Shown here one piece after another: positions 23,350-33,893 of a DNA stretch of 64,000 nucleotides. The DNA is taken from NCBI RefSeq assembly GCF_904849725.1, contig NC_058521.1, positions 432,716,676 through 432,780,675 on the forward strand, read 5' to 3'. The notes beneath the pieces are model-generated. The model saw nothing but the letters and a program-made list of their open reading frames with translations, was not told the origin of the DNA and ran no database searches. Each line of letters opens with the position of its first letter. Within the stretch, counting starts at the first letter, position 1. Made by a program: the position numbers and the translations under genes. This DNA is from Hordeum vulgare subsp. vulgare (Eukaryota > Streptophyta > Magnoliopsida > Poales > Poaceae).

Positions 23350-23359
23350 ATTTTCCCTT

Positions 23360-24130
23360 TTCTATCTCTGAAAATTTCTGAAATTTTTAGTGATTCTAAG
23401 GAAAAGTGAACAAGGCTCAATAAAACTCGTAGCAACTACTCCCACAAGTGCCTAGAGGCCATATTACGCATTAAAACTACTTGGGGCCAGCTAAAATTGG
23501 CATGCAAAGCTCAAGAACATGGTCACCAATGAAGCAAAAATAAGCGGAGTATAAGGCACTAGAGCAAAAACTAATGGGACCAATGGAGGAGTCACTTACC
23601 AAGGAGTAATTTCCCCCAAAACAGTTTGGAGAATGGTGCTTTGAGCAAGGAGATTGAAAATCCCAGCAAGAGGAGCAAGAACACGGGTTTGATCTGTGAA
23701 AAGAATTTTTCTGGAGGTAGGAGAAGTGGATGAGAGCTAGAACGAGTGGAGGGGGTGCATGTGGGCCCCACAAGCCTGCCAGCCCCAGCCAGGGGGGGTT
23801 GTCGGGCCTCCTCAGCTTGTGGCCCACTGGCGCATCCCCCAGACTAGCTATTCGCCTTAGTATTTTTCAAAAAATCCAGAAAAAATCATACTTGATTTTC
23901 AGGACGTTCGGAGTACTTTTATTTTCGGGGTACTTTTCTACGGGACGCTAAGACAAAAAACACGAAAAACTAAACTAAATCTATCATTTTCTTCTAAGCA
24001 ACCGAAGGTGAAAGCTCGGAACAGAGGTTTGTGACTCCTCGATTCATCCATCTCATGGTCATCGAAAGAAATCCGTTAGTTAGGTTGATCAAGTCTCCTC
24101 GACAAACCTTTTCGAATCACAAAAGAGAAC
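23360..24130 (-). other. Non-coding stretch between protease and second ORF
   Basis: This lies where pol should be. It contains a 67-bp GC-rich inverted repeat (23761-23827) like those in LTR promoters, and AT-rich text on the minus strand such as GAGCCTTGTTCACTTTTCC near 23400. Its 117-codon frame is dominated by Pro, His and Ser and has no motif. It looks like a leader or subgenomic promoter region for the second ORF, which is inference. Confidence 0.5.
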
Positions 24131-24150
24131 GGAGAATTTTCGAATAGCCA

Positions 24151-24783
24151 CTAGGTCTCCTCAATGGGGATGTGTATCTCCCCAACAAGCAAATCATACT
24201 TCATCTTAACAAGAGGTATAGGGCATTCAAAGCTCCCAATAAGAATCGATGAAGTTTTTTCTATAGCATTGATGCAATGTACTCGATATTGTTTCTTCGG
24301 AAAGTGCACCGTATGCTCATTACCATTGACATGGAAAGTGACATTTCCTTTGTTGCAATCTATAACAGCCCCTGCAGTGTTTAAAAAGGGTCTTCCGGGG
24401 ATGACCGCCATGGCATCGTCCTCGGGAATATCCAAGATAACAAAGTCTGTCAAGATAGTGACATTGGCAACCACGACAGGCACATCCTCGCAAATGCCGA
24501 TAGGGAAAGCAGTTGATTTGTCGGCCATTTGCAAAGAGATTTCAGTGGGTGTCAACTTATCCAGTTCAAGTCTACGATAAAGAGAGAGAGGCATAACACT
24601 AACACCAGCTCCAAGGTCGCATAAAGTAGTTCTAACGTAGTTACCTTTAATGGAGCAAGGTATAGTGGGCACACCGGGATCACCTACTTTCTTAGGAGTT
24701 CCACCCTTGAAGGTATAGTTAGCCAGCATGGTGGAAATCTCAACCTCAGGTATCCTCCTCTTATTAGTCACAATATCCTTCAT
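24151..24783 (-). pseudogene. Athila-like aspartic protease
   Basis: A 210-codon frame with the retropepsin-like active site as CDLGAGVSVMPLSLY (D-L-G-A instead of D-T/S-G), flanked by ISTMLANYTFKGG and VGDPGVPTIPCSIKGNY upstream and FVILDIPEDDAMAVIPGRPFLNTAGAVID downstream. This is the usual protease of grass Athila-like gag-pol polyproteins. It is open through the whole domain and ends at TAG (24151) where RT would normally follow within a few hundred codons. Confidence 0.85.
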
Positions 24784-24799
24784 GTACTTAGCATACGGA

Positions 24800-25530
24800 G
24801 AACATGGATACGAGCATTCTGTTCACACAAGTGATGTTTTGGTCCACACAAGCACTTAAATGACTAAGCATACGAGCATTATGTTCCAATTGTCTGCTAA
24901 CATAATCGTTGAAACTCTGTTGTTTGGCAACAAAGTTATCAAATTCATCCAGGCATAGGCTAGCAGGTTTATCAAAAGGAATATCACTCTCATCAAACCT
25001 ACGCAGAGAATTTACTTCTACTACCTGTATCGGGTTATCGAGACCATGGATCTCTTCGATAGGTACGGTGGTAGATTTTTTACATCTTCAGATTTAATGC
25101 CTTTCTCTCGCATAGATTTCTTAGCTTCTTGCATATCTTCGGGACTGAGGAATAGAATACCTCTTTTCTTCGGAGTTGTCTTAGGAGGTGGTTCGGGAAT
25201 AGTCCAAGCGTTCTCATTGCACAAGATGTTATTCAATAGGATCTCAGCTTGTTCTACGGTTTGTTCCCTAAAAACACAACCGACACAACTATCTAGGTGG
25301 TCTTTAGAAGCATCGGTAAGTCCATTATAGAAGATATCAAGTATTTCATTCTTCTCAAGAGGGTGATCAGGCAAAGCATTCAGTAGCTGGATGAGTCTCC
25401 CCCAAGCTTGTGGGAGACTCTCTTCTCCACTTTGAGCAAAGTTGTATATTTCCTGCAAGGCAGCTTGCTTCTTATGGGCAGGGAAATATTTTTCAGAGAA
25501 GTAGTAGACCATATCTTGGGGGATACGCAC
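24800..25530 (-). pseudogene. Athila-like gag, C-terminal half
   Basis: It reads MVYYFSEKYFPAHKKQAALQEI, LNALPDHPLEKNEILDIFYNGLTDASKDHLDS and EQAEILLNNILCNE, the Retrotrans_gag core. After a frame change at about 25021 it continues as VVEVNSLRRFDESDIPF and FNDYVSRQLEHNARMLSHLS, with one stop before joining the protease. It continues upstream without a clear break through EEKIHHYYILKLFPFSLKDD (25531-25690). Confidence 0.85.
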
Positions 25531-25687
25531 ACAACCAGGAGAAAGGGAAGTGAACCAAGTTTTAGCATCATCCTTTAGCGAGAAAGGAAACAGCTTGAGG
25601 ATATAGTAGTGGTGAATCTTTTCCTCACTAGTGAATAGGGTGGCTATATCGTGCAGTTTGGTAAGATGGGCTACAACCGTTTCAGAC

Positions 25688-26353
25688 TCATAACCGTGAA
25701 AAAGGATCTGATTCGACCAGAGTGATTAACTCAGGGTCGACAGAGAATTCATAATCCTTATCGGTCACAAAGATAGGCGAAGTAGCAAACTTCGGGTCAT
25801 ATTTCATCCTAGCGTTCAGAGATTTTTCTTTCCACTTGAGCAGTAGTTTCTCAACATCATAACTATCCTTGCACACAAGAAAGTCCTCATATATCTCTTT
25901 GTCCATAACATAACGTTCAGGCATATCAGGCAATTCAGGCATAGGAGAGCTAGTTCTAGCAGGCAACATAGCAGGTTCTACTTCAATAGTATCAGCAGTT
26001 TCAGAAGTATCATCACATCTAGCAGCAACTCTAGCAATTTGTGCATCAGGGAATGCACCTAGTGGCAAAGCAGTATCAAGCATAGCACCATCAGGCAAAG
26101 CAGTATCAAGCATAGCATCATCAGGCAAAGCCGTATCAAGCATAGAATCATCATAAGCATCATGGGCAGCAGAAGTAGCATCATCAAGCACACGCGACAT
26201 ATCAAGATTTCTAGCAGGAGGTGATGTCGCAAACTTACTCATAACTGAAGGTGAATCAAGTGCAGAGCTAGATGGCAGTTCCTTACGTGTCCTCGTAGTT
26301 GAGGGCAAGACTTTAGTTCTTGGATCTATCGGATTCCTCATAGTGATCAGCAC
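25688..26353 (-). pseudogene. Athila-like gag, N-terminal variable region
   Basis: A 221-codon frame starting just inside the primer site (MRNPIDPRTKVLPSTTRTRK). It has an internal repeat of the block DTALPDDAML near residues 73-99, three copies, and then YVMDKEIYEDFLVCKDSYDVEKLLLKWKE, which is conserved in grass Athila-like gag. It ends near FSRL where the frame shifts into the gag core. Confidence 0.82.
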
Positions 26354-26394
26354 ACGTAAATCCCAAGTGACTCAGAGAATATAGCTGTGTTTCC

Positions 26395-26415
26395 CCGGCA
26401 ACGGCGCCAGAAAAA
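26395..26415 (-). promoter_or_regulatory. Primer binding site, tRNA-Asp type
   Basis: On the minus strand the sequence reads TGGCGCCGTTGCCGGGGAAA, the known complement of the 3' end of tRNA-Asp used by Athila-like elements. It lies a few bases inside the LTR end at 26421. Confidence 0.88.
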
Positions 26416-26420
26416 GGTCT

Positions 26421-27837
26421 TGATAACCCACAAGTATAGGGGATCGCAACATTTTTCGAGGGTAGAGTATTCAACCCAAATTTATTGATTCGACTGAAGG
26501 GGAAGCGAAAGAATATTCTCAAGTATTAGAAGTTGAGTTGTCAATTCAACCACACCTGAAAGATTTAGTGTCTGCAACAAAGTATTAGTAGCAAGGTAGT
26601 ATGATAGCAGCAGTAGCAACAGTAACCAGTAACAGCAAAGTAACAGCAGTAGCAACAGAGTAACAGCAGCAGAAGTGACACCAGTAGCGGCAAGTAACGT
26701 AGCAACGACCAGTAGGAAAAACTCGTAGGCATTGGATCGGTGATGGATGATTATGCCGGATGTGATTCATCATGTAACAGCTATAACATGAAGAGATAAG
26801 TAACTAGCTCCCGTTCGTCTATCTAATGTAGGCATGTATTCCGTATATAGTCATACATGCTTAGGGAAAAGAACTTGCATGACATATATTGTCCATCCCT
26901 CCCGTGGCAGCGGGGTCCTAATGGAAACTACGGGATATCAAGGTTCTCCTTTTAATAAAGAACCGGACCAACGCATTAACACTTGGTGAATACATGAACC
27001 CCTCATACAATGGTCATCTCCGGGAGTGGTTCCGGCTATTGTCAATCCGGGGTTGCCGGGTCATAACACATAGTAGGTGAGTACAACTTGCAAGATAGGA
27101 TCTAAAACACACATATATTGGCGACAACATAATAGGTTCAGATCTGAAATCATGGCACTCGGGCCCTAGTGACAAGCATTAAGCATGGCAAAGTAGTAGC
27201 AACATCAATCTCCGAACATAGTGGATACTAGGGATCAATCCCCGTCAAAACTAACTCGTTTACATGATAGATCTCATCAACCCATCACCGTCCAGCAAGC
27301 CTACGATGAGATTACTCACGAACGGTGAAGAGCATCATGGAATTGGCGATGAAGGAAGGTTGATGATGACGATGGCGACGATCTCCCCTCTCCGGAGCCC
27401 AAAACGGACTCCAGATCTGCCATCTAGAGGAAGAACAGGAGGTGGCGGTGCCTCCGTATCGTAAAACACGATGAACTCTTCTCCTTGATTTTTTCGGACG
27501 AAAGAGGTTATATAGAGCTGGAATTGGGGGCGGCGGAGCTCCGAGGGGCTCACAAGCCTGCCAGCCCCGGCCAGGGGGGGCGGGCCTGGTGGGCTTGTGA
27601 GCTCCTGGCTCCGTCCCTCCAGTTGATTCTTGCGCCAGTATTTTTTATATATTCCACAAAAATTCCTCGTACATTTCCAGGTCATTTCGAGAACTTTTAT
27701 TTCTGCGCATAAACAACACCATGGCAATTCTGCTGAAAACAGCGTCAGTCCGGGTTAGTTTCATTCAAATCATGCAAATTAAAGTCCAAAACAAGGGCAA
27801 AAGAGTTCGGAAAAGTAGATACGACAGAGAAGTATCA
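26421..27837 (-). repeat. LTR of the minus-strand Athila-like element, 1417 bp
   Basis: On the plus strand it starts TGATAACCCACAAGTATAGG and ends GAGAAGTATCA, giving TGATA...TATCA termini. It contains an AGCAGTAGCAACAGTAACAG-type degenerate tandem stretch (26590-26710), a promoter with a minus-strand TATATAA at 27508-27514, and a strong GC-rich hairpin just upstream of that box (27545-27605). Confidence 0.85.
27508..27605 (-). promoter_or_regulatory. LTR promoter: GC-rich hairpin and TATA box
   Basis: The inverted repeat at 27545-27605 has 25-base arms (GGGGCTCACAAGCCTGCCAG pairing with GGAGCTCACAAGCCCACCAG read on the other strand). In the element's direction it precedes TATATAA at 27514-27508 by about 30 bp. 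The leader follows. Confidence 0.6.
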
Positions 27838-28840
27838 GGTGCCACCTGATAATCCCTCAAAGCTTAATGCACATGGTTAGTCCGCACATGGCATTGCCAT
27901 CAACCACCAAAACTACTTGGGGGTTATTCTATTACGGTAATTAAATAAAACAAGAAAAGAATAAATACTTAGTGATAAAATAAAACAAGCGTACAAGAAA
28001 ATATTAATCCAATGATGCTGCTCTCGGGAAATGGCACCAGGAAAAACCTTGATAATCCACAAATTCATAGAATTGTCCTAGCACTTTCCAATGATGGAGG
28101 TGGTAAGTATGGAGTCAAATCCACAAGGCGGTAAAGGTAATATCAATATTCTCTTGGATTCTATCTACCACTCATAAAAGCATATGTACGTTGAGAGTTT
28201 GTTTATTTAGAAATGAGAAATAAACCTATGAAGTGTGTATAAACGGATAGCTTTGGAACATAACGAAGAACATAAACGTAAATGATAGGTGTTTCCTAAG
28301 TAAACATATTATATAATATACAAACAACAAGTGTGGAATAGTGGTTGTAAGCTATACGGTATTTTCCCTAGGCAATCAGCTAAGTTACTAAACCGATCAT
28401 CATAGTTTATATGTGGGAGAGGCATCCTCTAACATGCCATGTCTTTCTTTAATTTCTATGTACTTATGATTGAAACTATTAGCAAGCATTCGCAACTACT
28501 AACAAGTTTATTAAGGTGAAACCAACCATAAAAGTAAGATATATTGGTCCCTTTCAATGCCATATGTCTCAATTTCTACACTTAGCCTCGGTAATATTTG
28601 TCACTTCGACCAGCATATGCATAGTCCTATCAACATACTACTAGTCCTACGTTGTGATCAACGCATGCCCATATGATGGACAACAAAGGACATTAACATA
28701 ATCACAAGCAACTCAAACCAATCATCAAAATTCAACAATTAACCCACAGGACAACAATAATCTACTCAAATGCAATAGTGGATGACACAAATCATAGGAT
28801 AATAATTCATAGTACCAAAACATCATGTTCAAGTAGGGGA
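27838..28840 (-). repeat. Decayed Athila-like primer site and LTR
   Basis: A diverged primer-site region (CTCGGGAAATGGCACCAGG at about 28023, against CCCCGGCAACGGCGCCAG at 26398) is followed by TGATAATCCACAAATTCATAG at 28050, the LTR end. Downstream text keeps family words such as GTAAAGGTAATATCAATATTCTC and AAGTAGGGGATTACATG. It is an older, more mutated copy, without ORFs, and ends near 28840. Confidence 0.55.
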
Positions 28841-31800
28841 TTACATGTAATGACTAAGATGCGGCCCTTTCCTTATTTTGGGGCGAGGCCTCAAAGGGGA
28901 AAGAGGTGCATCTACGCGTTTCACAAGCGAGATAATCATAACAATACAATAACTGAAAGAGTGACAAGTAGGGCATACACTTGCCATCTGATAAAGTACA
29001 TAGTCATACAGTCATACATTATTCACAACATGAAATGGTCCGACTACAGACAAGATAAATAGTAAAAGCTATGATATCCTGCATGTTGGCCCCACGATCA
29101 CGATCACGACCACGGCCTCTAGTTCTCGGGACAAGTCACGTACAGCCTGCCGCTGTCCTCATCGAACTCCCACTTCAGCTGGTTGTCATCGGGAACTCCT
29201 ACATCAGTGGTACCTGTACTTGTGGGTGTTTGTAGTAAACCGTGAGCCACGAGGACTCAGCAATCCTATGACCTTGGTATCGACTCTAACTGAGTTAAAT
29301 GGGTGAGGAAGGTTAAGTGTATGAGTTTGCAGCAACCTAAGCTTTTATGGTGGCTATCTTATGATGAACAGACTTATCATATGTGGACTATGCAAGACGA
29401 TCGATATCTAGATTGATCACTAAGTGATCCAGAACACCTACTTACGTCATTCATAACCCCACCGTGTTCTCGATCATAGAAGGAGCTCTGAAGGAGACAG
29501 TCACGGTTACGCACTCAGTTGACAAGTTTTATTAGGATTACTTAAAGCTGTCTAGAACCGGATGTTAACAAAATATCCATATTTGCCACATAACCGCGGG
29601 CACGGCTTTCCGAAAAGATTATACCCTGTAGGGGTGCTCGAACTAGTCCATCACAAATTACCACAGGCTGCATAGTAATCCTCTACCACGAAACTCGTGA
29701 TCTCGTCGGATTACTTAGAGGAAAACCTCAACTCTAAGAAGATCCAAAGTCTCACCAGAATCCCAATGCGCAAGATATATCGCTAACGTAAGACAAATCT
29801 GGCAAGACCTCCCAACGTGTCGACGAACCCGATAAGAGTCGCCTATCAGTCTCAGGACACGTCGGATAAGCACAGCGTACGGTGGCCGGAAAGACATCTC
29901 CCGGGTTACCCTGGGTTGGCCCCACAAACGGCTCTGGGTTGGACCAACACTCATGAGCACTGGCCCGGGGGTTGATTAGATTCCTCGGGGTAGCTATTCC
30001 CTATGCTTATTATTATTAAGTTATTAGCAAATTAACACCAAAGTTGGGTCCTGCCAGACAAGTCTTATCACTATACAATTTATCGAGGGGGTCCCCATAA
30101 CAACCCCGAACGTGTTAGGACGCTCAGTTATGGAATAAAACACCGGTAGCCGAAACTAAGGCGGCAACAACGGAACAAAGAACCCGGCAAAAGGCTAGGC
30201 CTTCCGTTATTTACCAAGTATATAGGTGCATTAATTAAATAGCAGTTCAAAAAATAATGATATCAAATTGCCCATGTTATCACATGGACCAGCTGGCACC
30301 TGCAACTAGCAACGCTAACAATTAGTGGTGGAGCAAGCCTACTTAGCCAAACAATATTTGCTAGGAGGGTAGGTGTTTGAGGTTTCATGGCAAGGTTTGA
30401 TGGCCTATATATCATGTGATAGGCAACGGAGATGTAACGAAGGAAACGTAACTCTAAGCATAACAAAGCTAGAAACAGTGTCAAGTTCATGGTCATCTTG
30501 CCTAGGATTTCTTCAAACTGAAACTGCTCATGTTCTTCCTGCACGAACTCTCCGGAATCCACGAACTCGTTCTCCATTCCTGATGCTACCCAGAGGAAAA
30601 TAACAGTAAATAAACACGAGAAAAACATAATGCAACAACCAATATGATGCATGTGTGATGAAGAGGGCATGCATCACTATTCTAGTCACTTTCATCTGCA
30701 TTGGTTGAGTTGTTTATAGTCTGTACAGAACCTCATGTTAAGTTATTTTGATATGCATGAACATGGCAGAATCATATGCATCACAAGAAAACGATGCAAA
30801 AACCTATAAAGAACGTCGTGAACGGAGTTTCGGTTCAACCGGAAACTACAAAGCAAGTTACGAAGGTCTACGGAGACAAAACAACAACAAACATAATTAT
30901 ATGGGCACTCACTGGTGAACCCAGGTTGCCATTTGAACAAGCGCCAAATTCCAAGTGGGATGGTGTTAAATAACACACAAAACCATCAACCATAGCTCAC
31001 ACAAAGCTCAAAACCAGTTTGACACACAATCTGTTTTTAACAACATCATATCACTTTGACCACAAGATCTATAGCAGCTACAGCCCTTTAATTAATTCAA
31101 ACAAGACATGAAACTGAAGCCAACCAACAGCATTACAACCTCTAACAAGTAACTAAGGCAAAGGGGACACACATCAAAATATATACACCTCTAAACTTGG
31201 ACAAAACATATCAGATTGGGACTTAGTGAAATTACAGATTTCACCAGCTGCTTATGCTCTGAAGCATTTTGGCAGCCTCCAAAAGTATATCTACAGGAGG
31301 TATCTAGGTATTAAATTTGACACAGAGCTAGACAAGCAAATCAGCACAACAGGGCAAGAAAATAACATCAGGTCACCAGACTTAGTGAAAATTACAGCTT
31401 TTCACAATCTGTCATTTTCAACCAAGTGCCCACTTGGACAAAGTGTAAATTTAACATGCAAAATCCTATAAAGAAAATAATGGCACCAAGTTGTAGAGGG
31501 GTTCACCCACTACCATTCCTTCCACTGGTGCAGCCTCAAAAGAACAATACCTCACTTGGAACCAAGCTCAAAACAGGGCATGAAACCTTAGCTTCAACAC
31601 TTAGAAAAAAATATGCTAAGTCTGCACTCAGGAATCAACTGACAAAAATAAAGGTGCGGCAAGGGGGGGATCGAACCCAGGCCCACCTCCACTCCACGCA
31701 CGCATGCTACCACTATGTTATGCCTTCGACACTCAACACAGGAGGGGCGTTCCCTTTTGGACAAGCCCCTCTGATTCTGCATCTACCACGGCAGCCGGAA

Positions 31801-33194
31801 CAGGGGAGGCACGCCGGCAAACACTCTGGGGCCTATAAGGAAATATAACCATAGGCGAGGGATGGGGGTCCCTCGGGGATCCATTCGCGGGGATAACCCA
31901 CTAGGAGGTAGCCCATGATGGCTGCGCGACGGGGCTGCTCCACCGGGCCAAGCAGAGCTCGACACCGGCAATGAACACGCGCAGAGAAGAGATCCTATGT
32001 GTGGGAGAAGGAAGAGGAGGAGATGGTGCTCATCCTGGAGCACCTCGACGAAGAGGAACGGCGCGGGGAAGAGGAAGAAGAGGTGAGGCGACGACCTTCG
32101 AACCGCAGCTCCGCTCCGACGAAGACGACGCGAAGGCGACGACAGAGGAAGGGATTCAGCTCCCTAGTGACAAGAACGGATCGAGGGAGGATCCAACATC
32201 CTCCCTACCATCGTGGCCTCCACGGGGGAGCACCTACGACGAGGGGGGACGATGTGATGACGGCTGCCGCTCTGAACCTGAACCTCACTCTCTCTGAAGC
32301 TTACCTGCGAGGGAGAGGAAAGAAGGACACGAGGGGGAAGGGGTGGCTGCACGAAGGAGGAGGAAGAGGTAAAAATGGAGAGGGCTAGGGTTGGAGATGG
32401 CGGGGGCTGCTCTTATGGACCTCGGGATGAGTGCTTGGAGCCACTAGATCGAGGGGAAGAAGGGATCGGCGATGCTCCTCTGATCGTACAGGTGACGACA
32501 GCGAGAGGAGGGAGACGATCGTGTGTTGGGCCTATTGGATGAGGAGGTGGGCCACCGGGAAGAAACCGGCCCAGAGCCTCTCTCTCTCACACACAAAAAT
32601 AGGTAGGCCCTTAAAATATAAATCCAAACCAGCTTGAGTTAAAACCAGGAGAAAATAAAAGATTTTCCCAAAGCATAAATTCATAAACATTCAAAAATGA
32701 TCCCCTATTTATAAAAAATAGGTGGGGCATTTTTGAGCAAGCAAAATAATTAGGTTTAATTGCCCTGTTTTTAAAATAAAAACAAAGGAAGAATAATTCA
32801 AATAGGTGAGTGTTGCCATCCACAAATATTTAAAAGGTTTTATCAAAGATGTTGGACATTTTTAATGGGCCAAAACAGAAACTTAAATTCTGCCTCAAGT
32901 TAGAAAAAGGGAGAGGGATTTATTTGGTCAATGGTGCAACTAGGGGTTTTGAAGGGCAGTTGTTGCACCCACACCACACTCCACAAGACCAACACCAGAG
33001 ACATACACCCACATACACTAGGGTGGCACAACACCAAGAACAAAGACTAAGCAAAAGGAACAAGCAAGATATGCATGATGCATGAGATGCACATGTAATG
33101 ATAAACCACCTTCAACTCCATAACATTGCCTCAACATGGTTGCCACATATGGAAAAGCTTACAAAAGGGGAAGGAAAGCACTTGGGCTGTTACA
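28841..33194 (-). repeat. Second Tekay-type LTR, minus orientation
   Basis: On the plus strand it ends CTTGGGCTGTTACA at 33194, so in sense it begins TGTAACAGCCC, a typical start for this group. It shares organization with the first Tekay-type LTR but is a different family: AACCGCGGGCACGGCTTTCC near 29594, GCACTGGCCCGGGGGTTGATTAG near 29957, GGGTCCCCATAACAACCCCGAACG near 30092, and a GC-rich leader zone at 31850-32600. The left end is not a clean LTR terminus, and no internal region is attached, so it is truncated or a partial solo LTR. Confidence 0.65.
31655..31726 (-). other. tRNA-like segment with A and B boxes inside an LTR
   Basis: On the minus strand GGCATAACATAGTGGTAGCATG resembles a tRNA D-arm/A box, and GGGTTCGATCCCC is a perfect B box, about 33 bases later, which is the tRNA spacing. 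The flanking ends GGCA and TTGCC could pair as an acceptor stem. There is no convincing anticodon arm, so it is likely a tRNA-derived remnant or pol III promoter look-alike and not a working tRNA. Confidence 0.4.
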
Positions 33195-33893
33195 TTACAA
33201 TGGGTTGTGGTAGAGTGAGACGTTGAAAAAAACTGAGGAAGGTGATGAATATGTTGGTGAAGATGGCTATGTTGATGAAGACAATCGTCGCCATGATGGT
33301 TCCCCCAATGGCACTCCGACGCCACCGGGATAGAAAAGGAGAGAGTCTCCCCCTCCGGCTTCTTCCATTGGAACCCCCTTAGATGGGGAGAGGTTCTCCC
33401 CTTCGGTCTTTGGCCACACTGACTCCTGGAGGGGCTTTTTTGGTATTTCTTTCTGGTTGAACACCCTTTTTCTATAACCAGAGATCCGTTAGTGCAATCG
33501 GGCTGACGTTTTGAGGGAGTTTCTCCATAAAATTAGCTTTCTTGCATCCTAAGGAGAGCTCCAACCAACTTGAGGTTTGCCCACACGGGCCATGGTGCGG
33601 CCAGGGTGGTGTCCGCGCTAGCTGCCCGTGTGGGGCCCTCGGGCATCGTTTTACGTTGATTCCTTCGCCCGAAAACCACATATACTACAAAAATCATATT
33701 AAATCACCAAGATATTTTGACCTTCCAAGATATTTATTTTTGGTAAACTAAAAACATGCATAAAACAAGAACTAGCACCTGTCACTACATTAATAGTTTA
33801 GTCCATAAAATAAAATAAAAATGCACCAGAATCTTTAATAAATGATGTAAAATAGCATGCATACTTCAAAAATTATAGATACGTCGGAGACCT
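33195..33893 (-). repeat. Athila-like LTR fragment, minus orientation
   Basis: On the minus strand the right end reads GTCTCCGACGTATCTATAAT, the family LTR start (TGATACGTCTCC...). A GC-rich inverted repeat is at 33579-33636 (GCCCACACGGGC against GCCCGTGTGGGGC), in the same promoter position as in the other LTRs. Sequence at 33195-33470 corresponds to leader. The rest of the LTR is cut by the Tekay-type LTR at 33194. Confidence 0.65.

Larger units (their letters stand above)
22468..27837 (-). mobile_element. Athila-like Ty3/gypsy element lacking RT, RNase H and integrase
   Basis: Read right to left: LTR 27837-26421, tRNA-Asp-type primer site, gag (26353 to about 24800), protease (24783-24151), a non-coding stretch with a GC-rich hairpin (about 24130-23360), then an Athila-type second ORF (23349-22468). 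No RT, RNase H or integrase motif is present on either strand between protease and the second ORF. Either a deletion removed pol or this is a non-autonomous arrangement. The 3' LTR is missing; the element stops at 22468 against another LTR. Confidence 0.8.

Noticed and set aside
24050..24150. RT domain directly after the Athila-like protease
   Set aside because: I looked for YxDD-type and other RT motifs in all frames between 23350 and 24150 and saw none.
31655..31726. Functional tRNA gene
   Set aside because: A and B boxes fit, but no convincing anticodon arm can be formed and it is embedded in an LTR.
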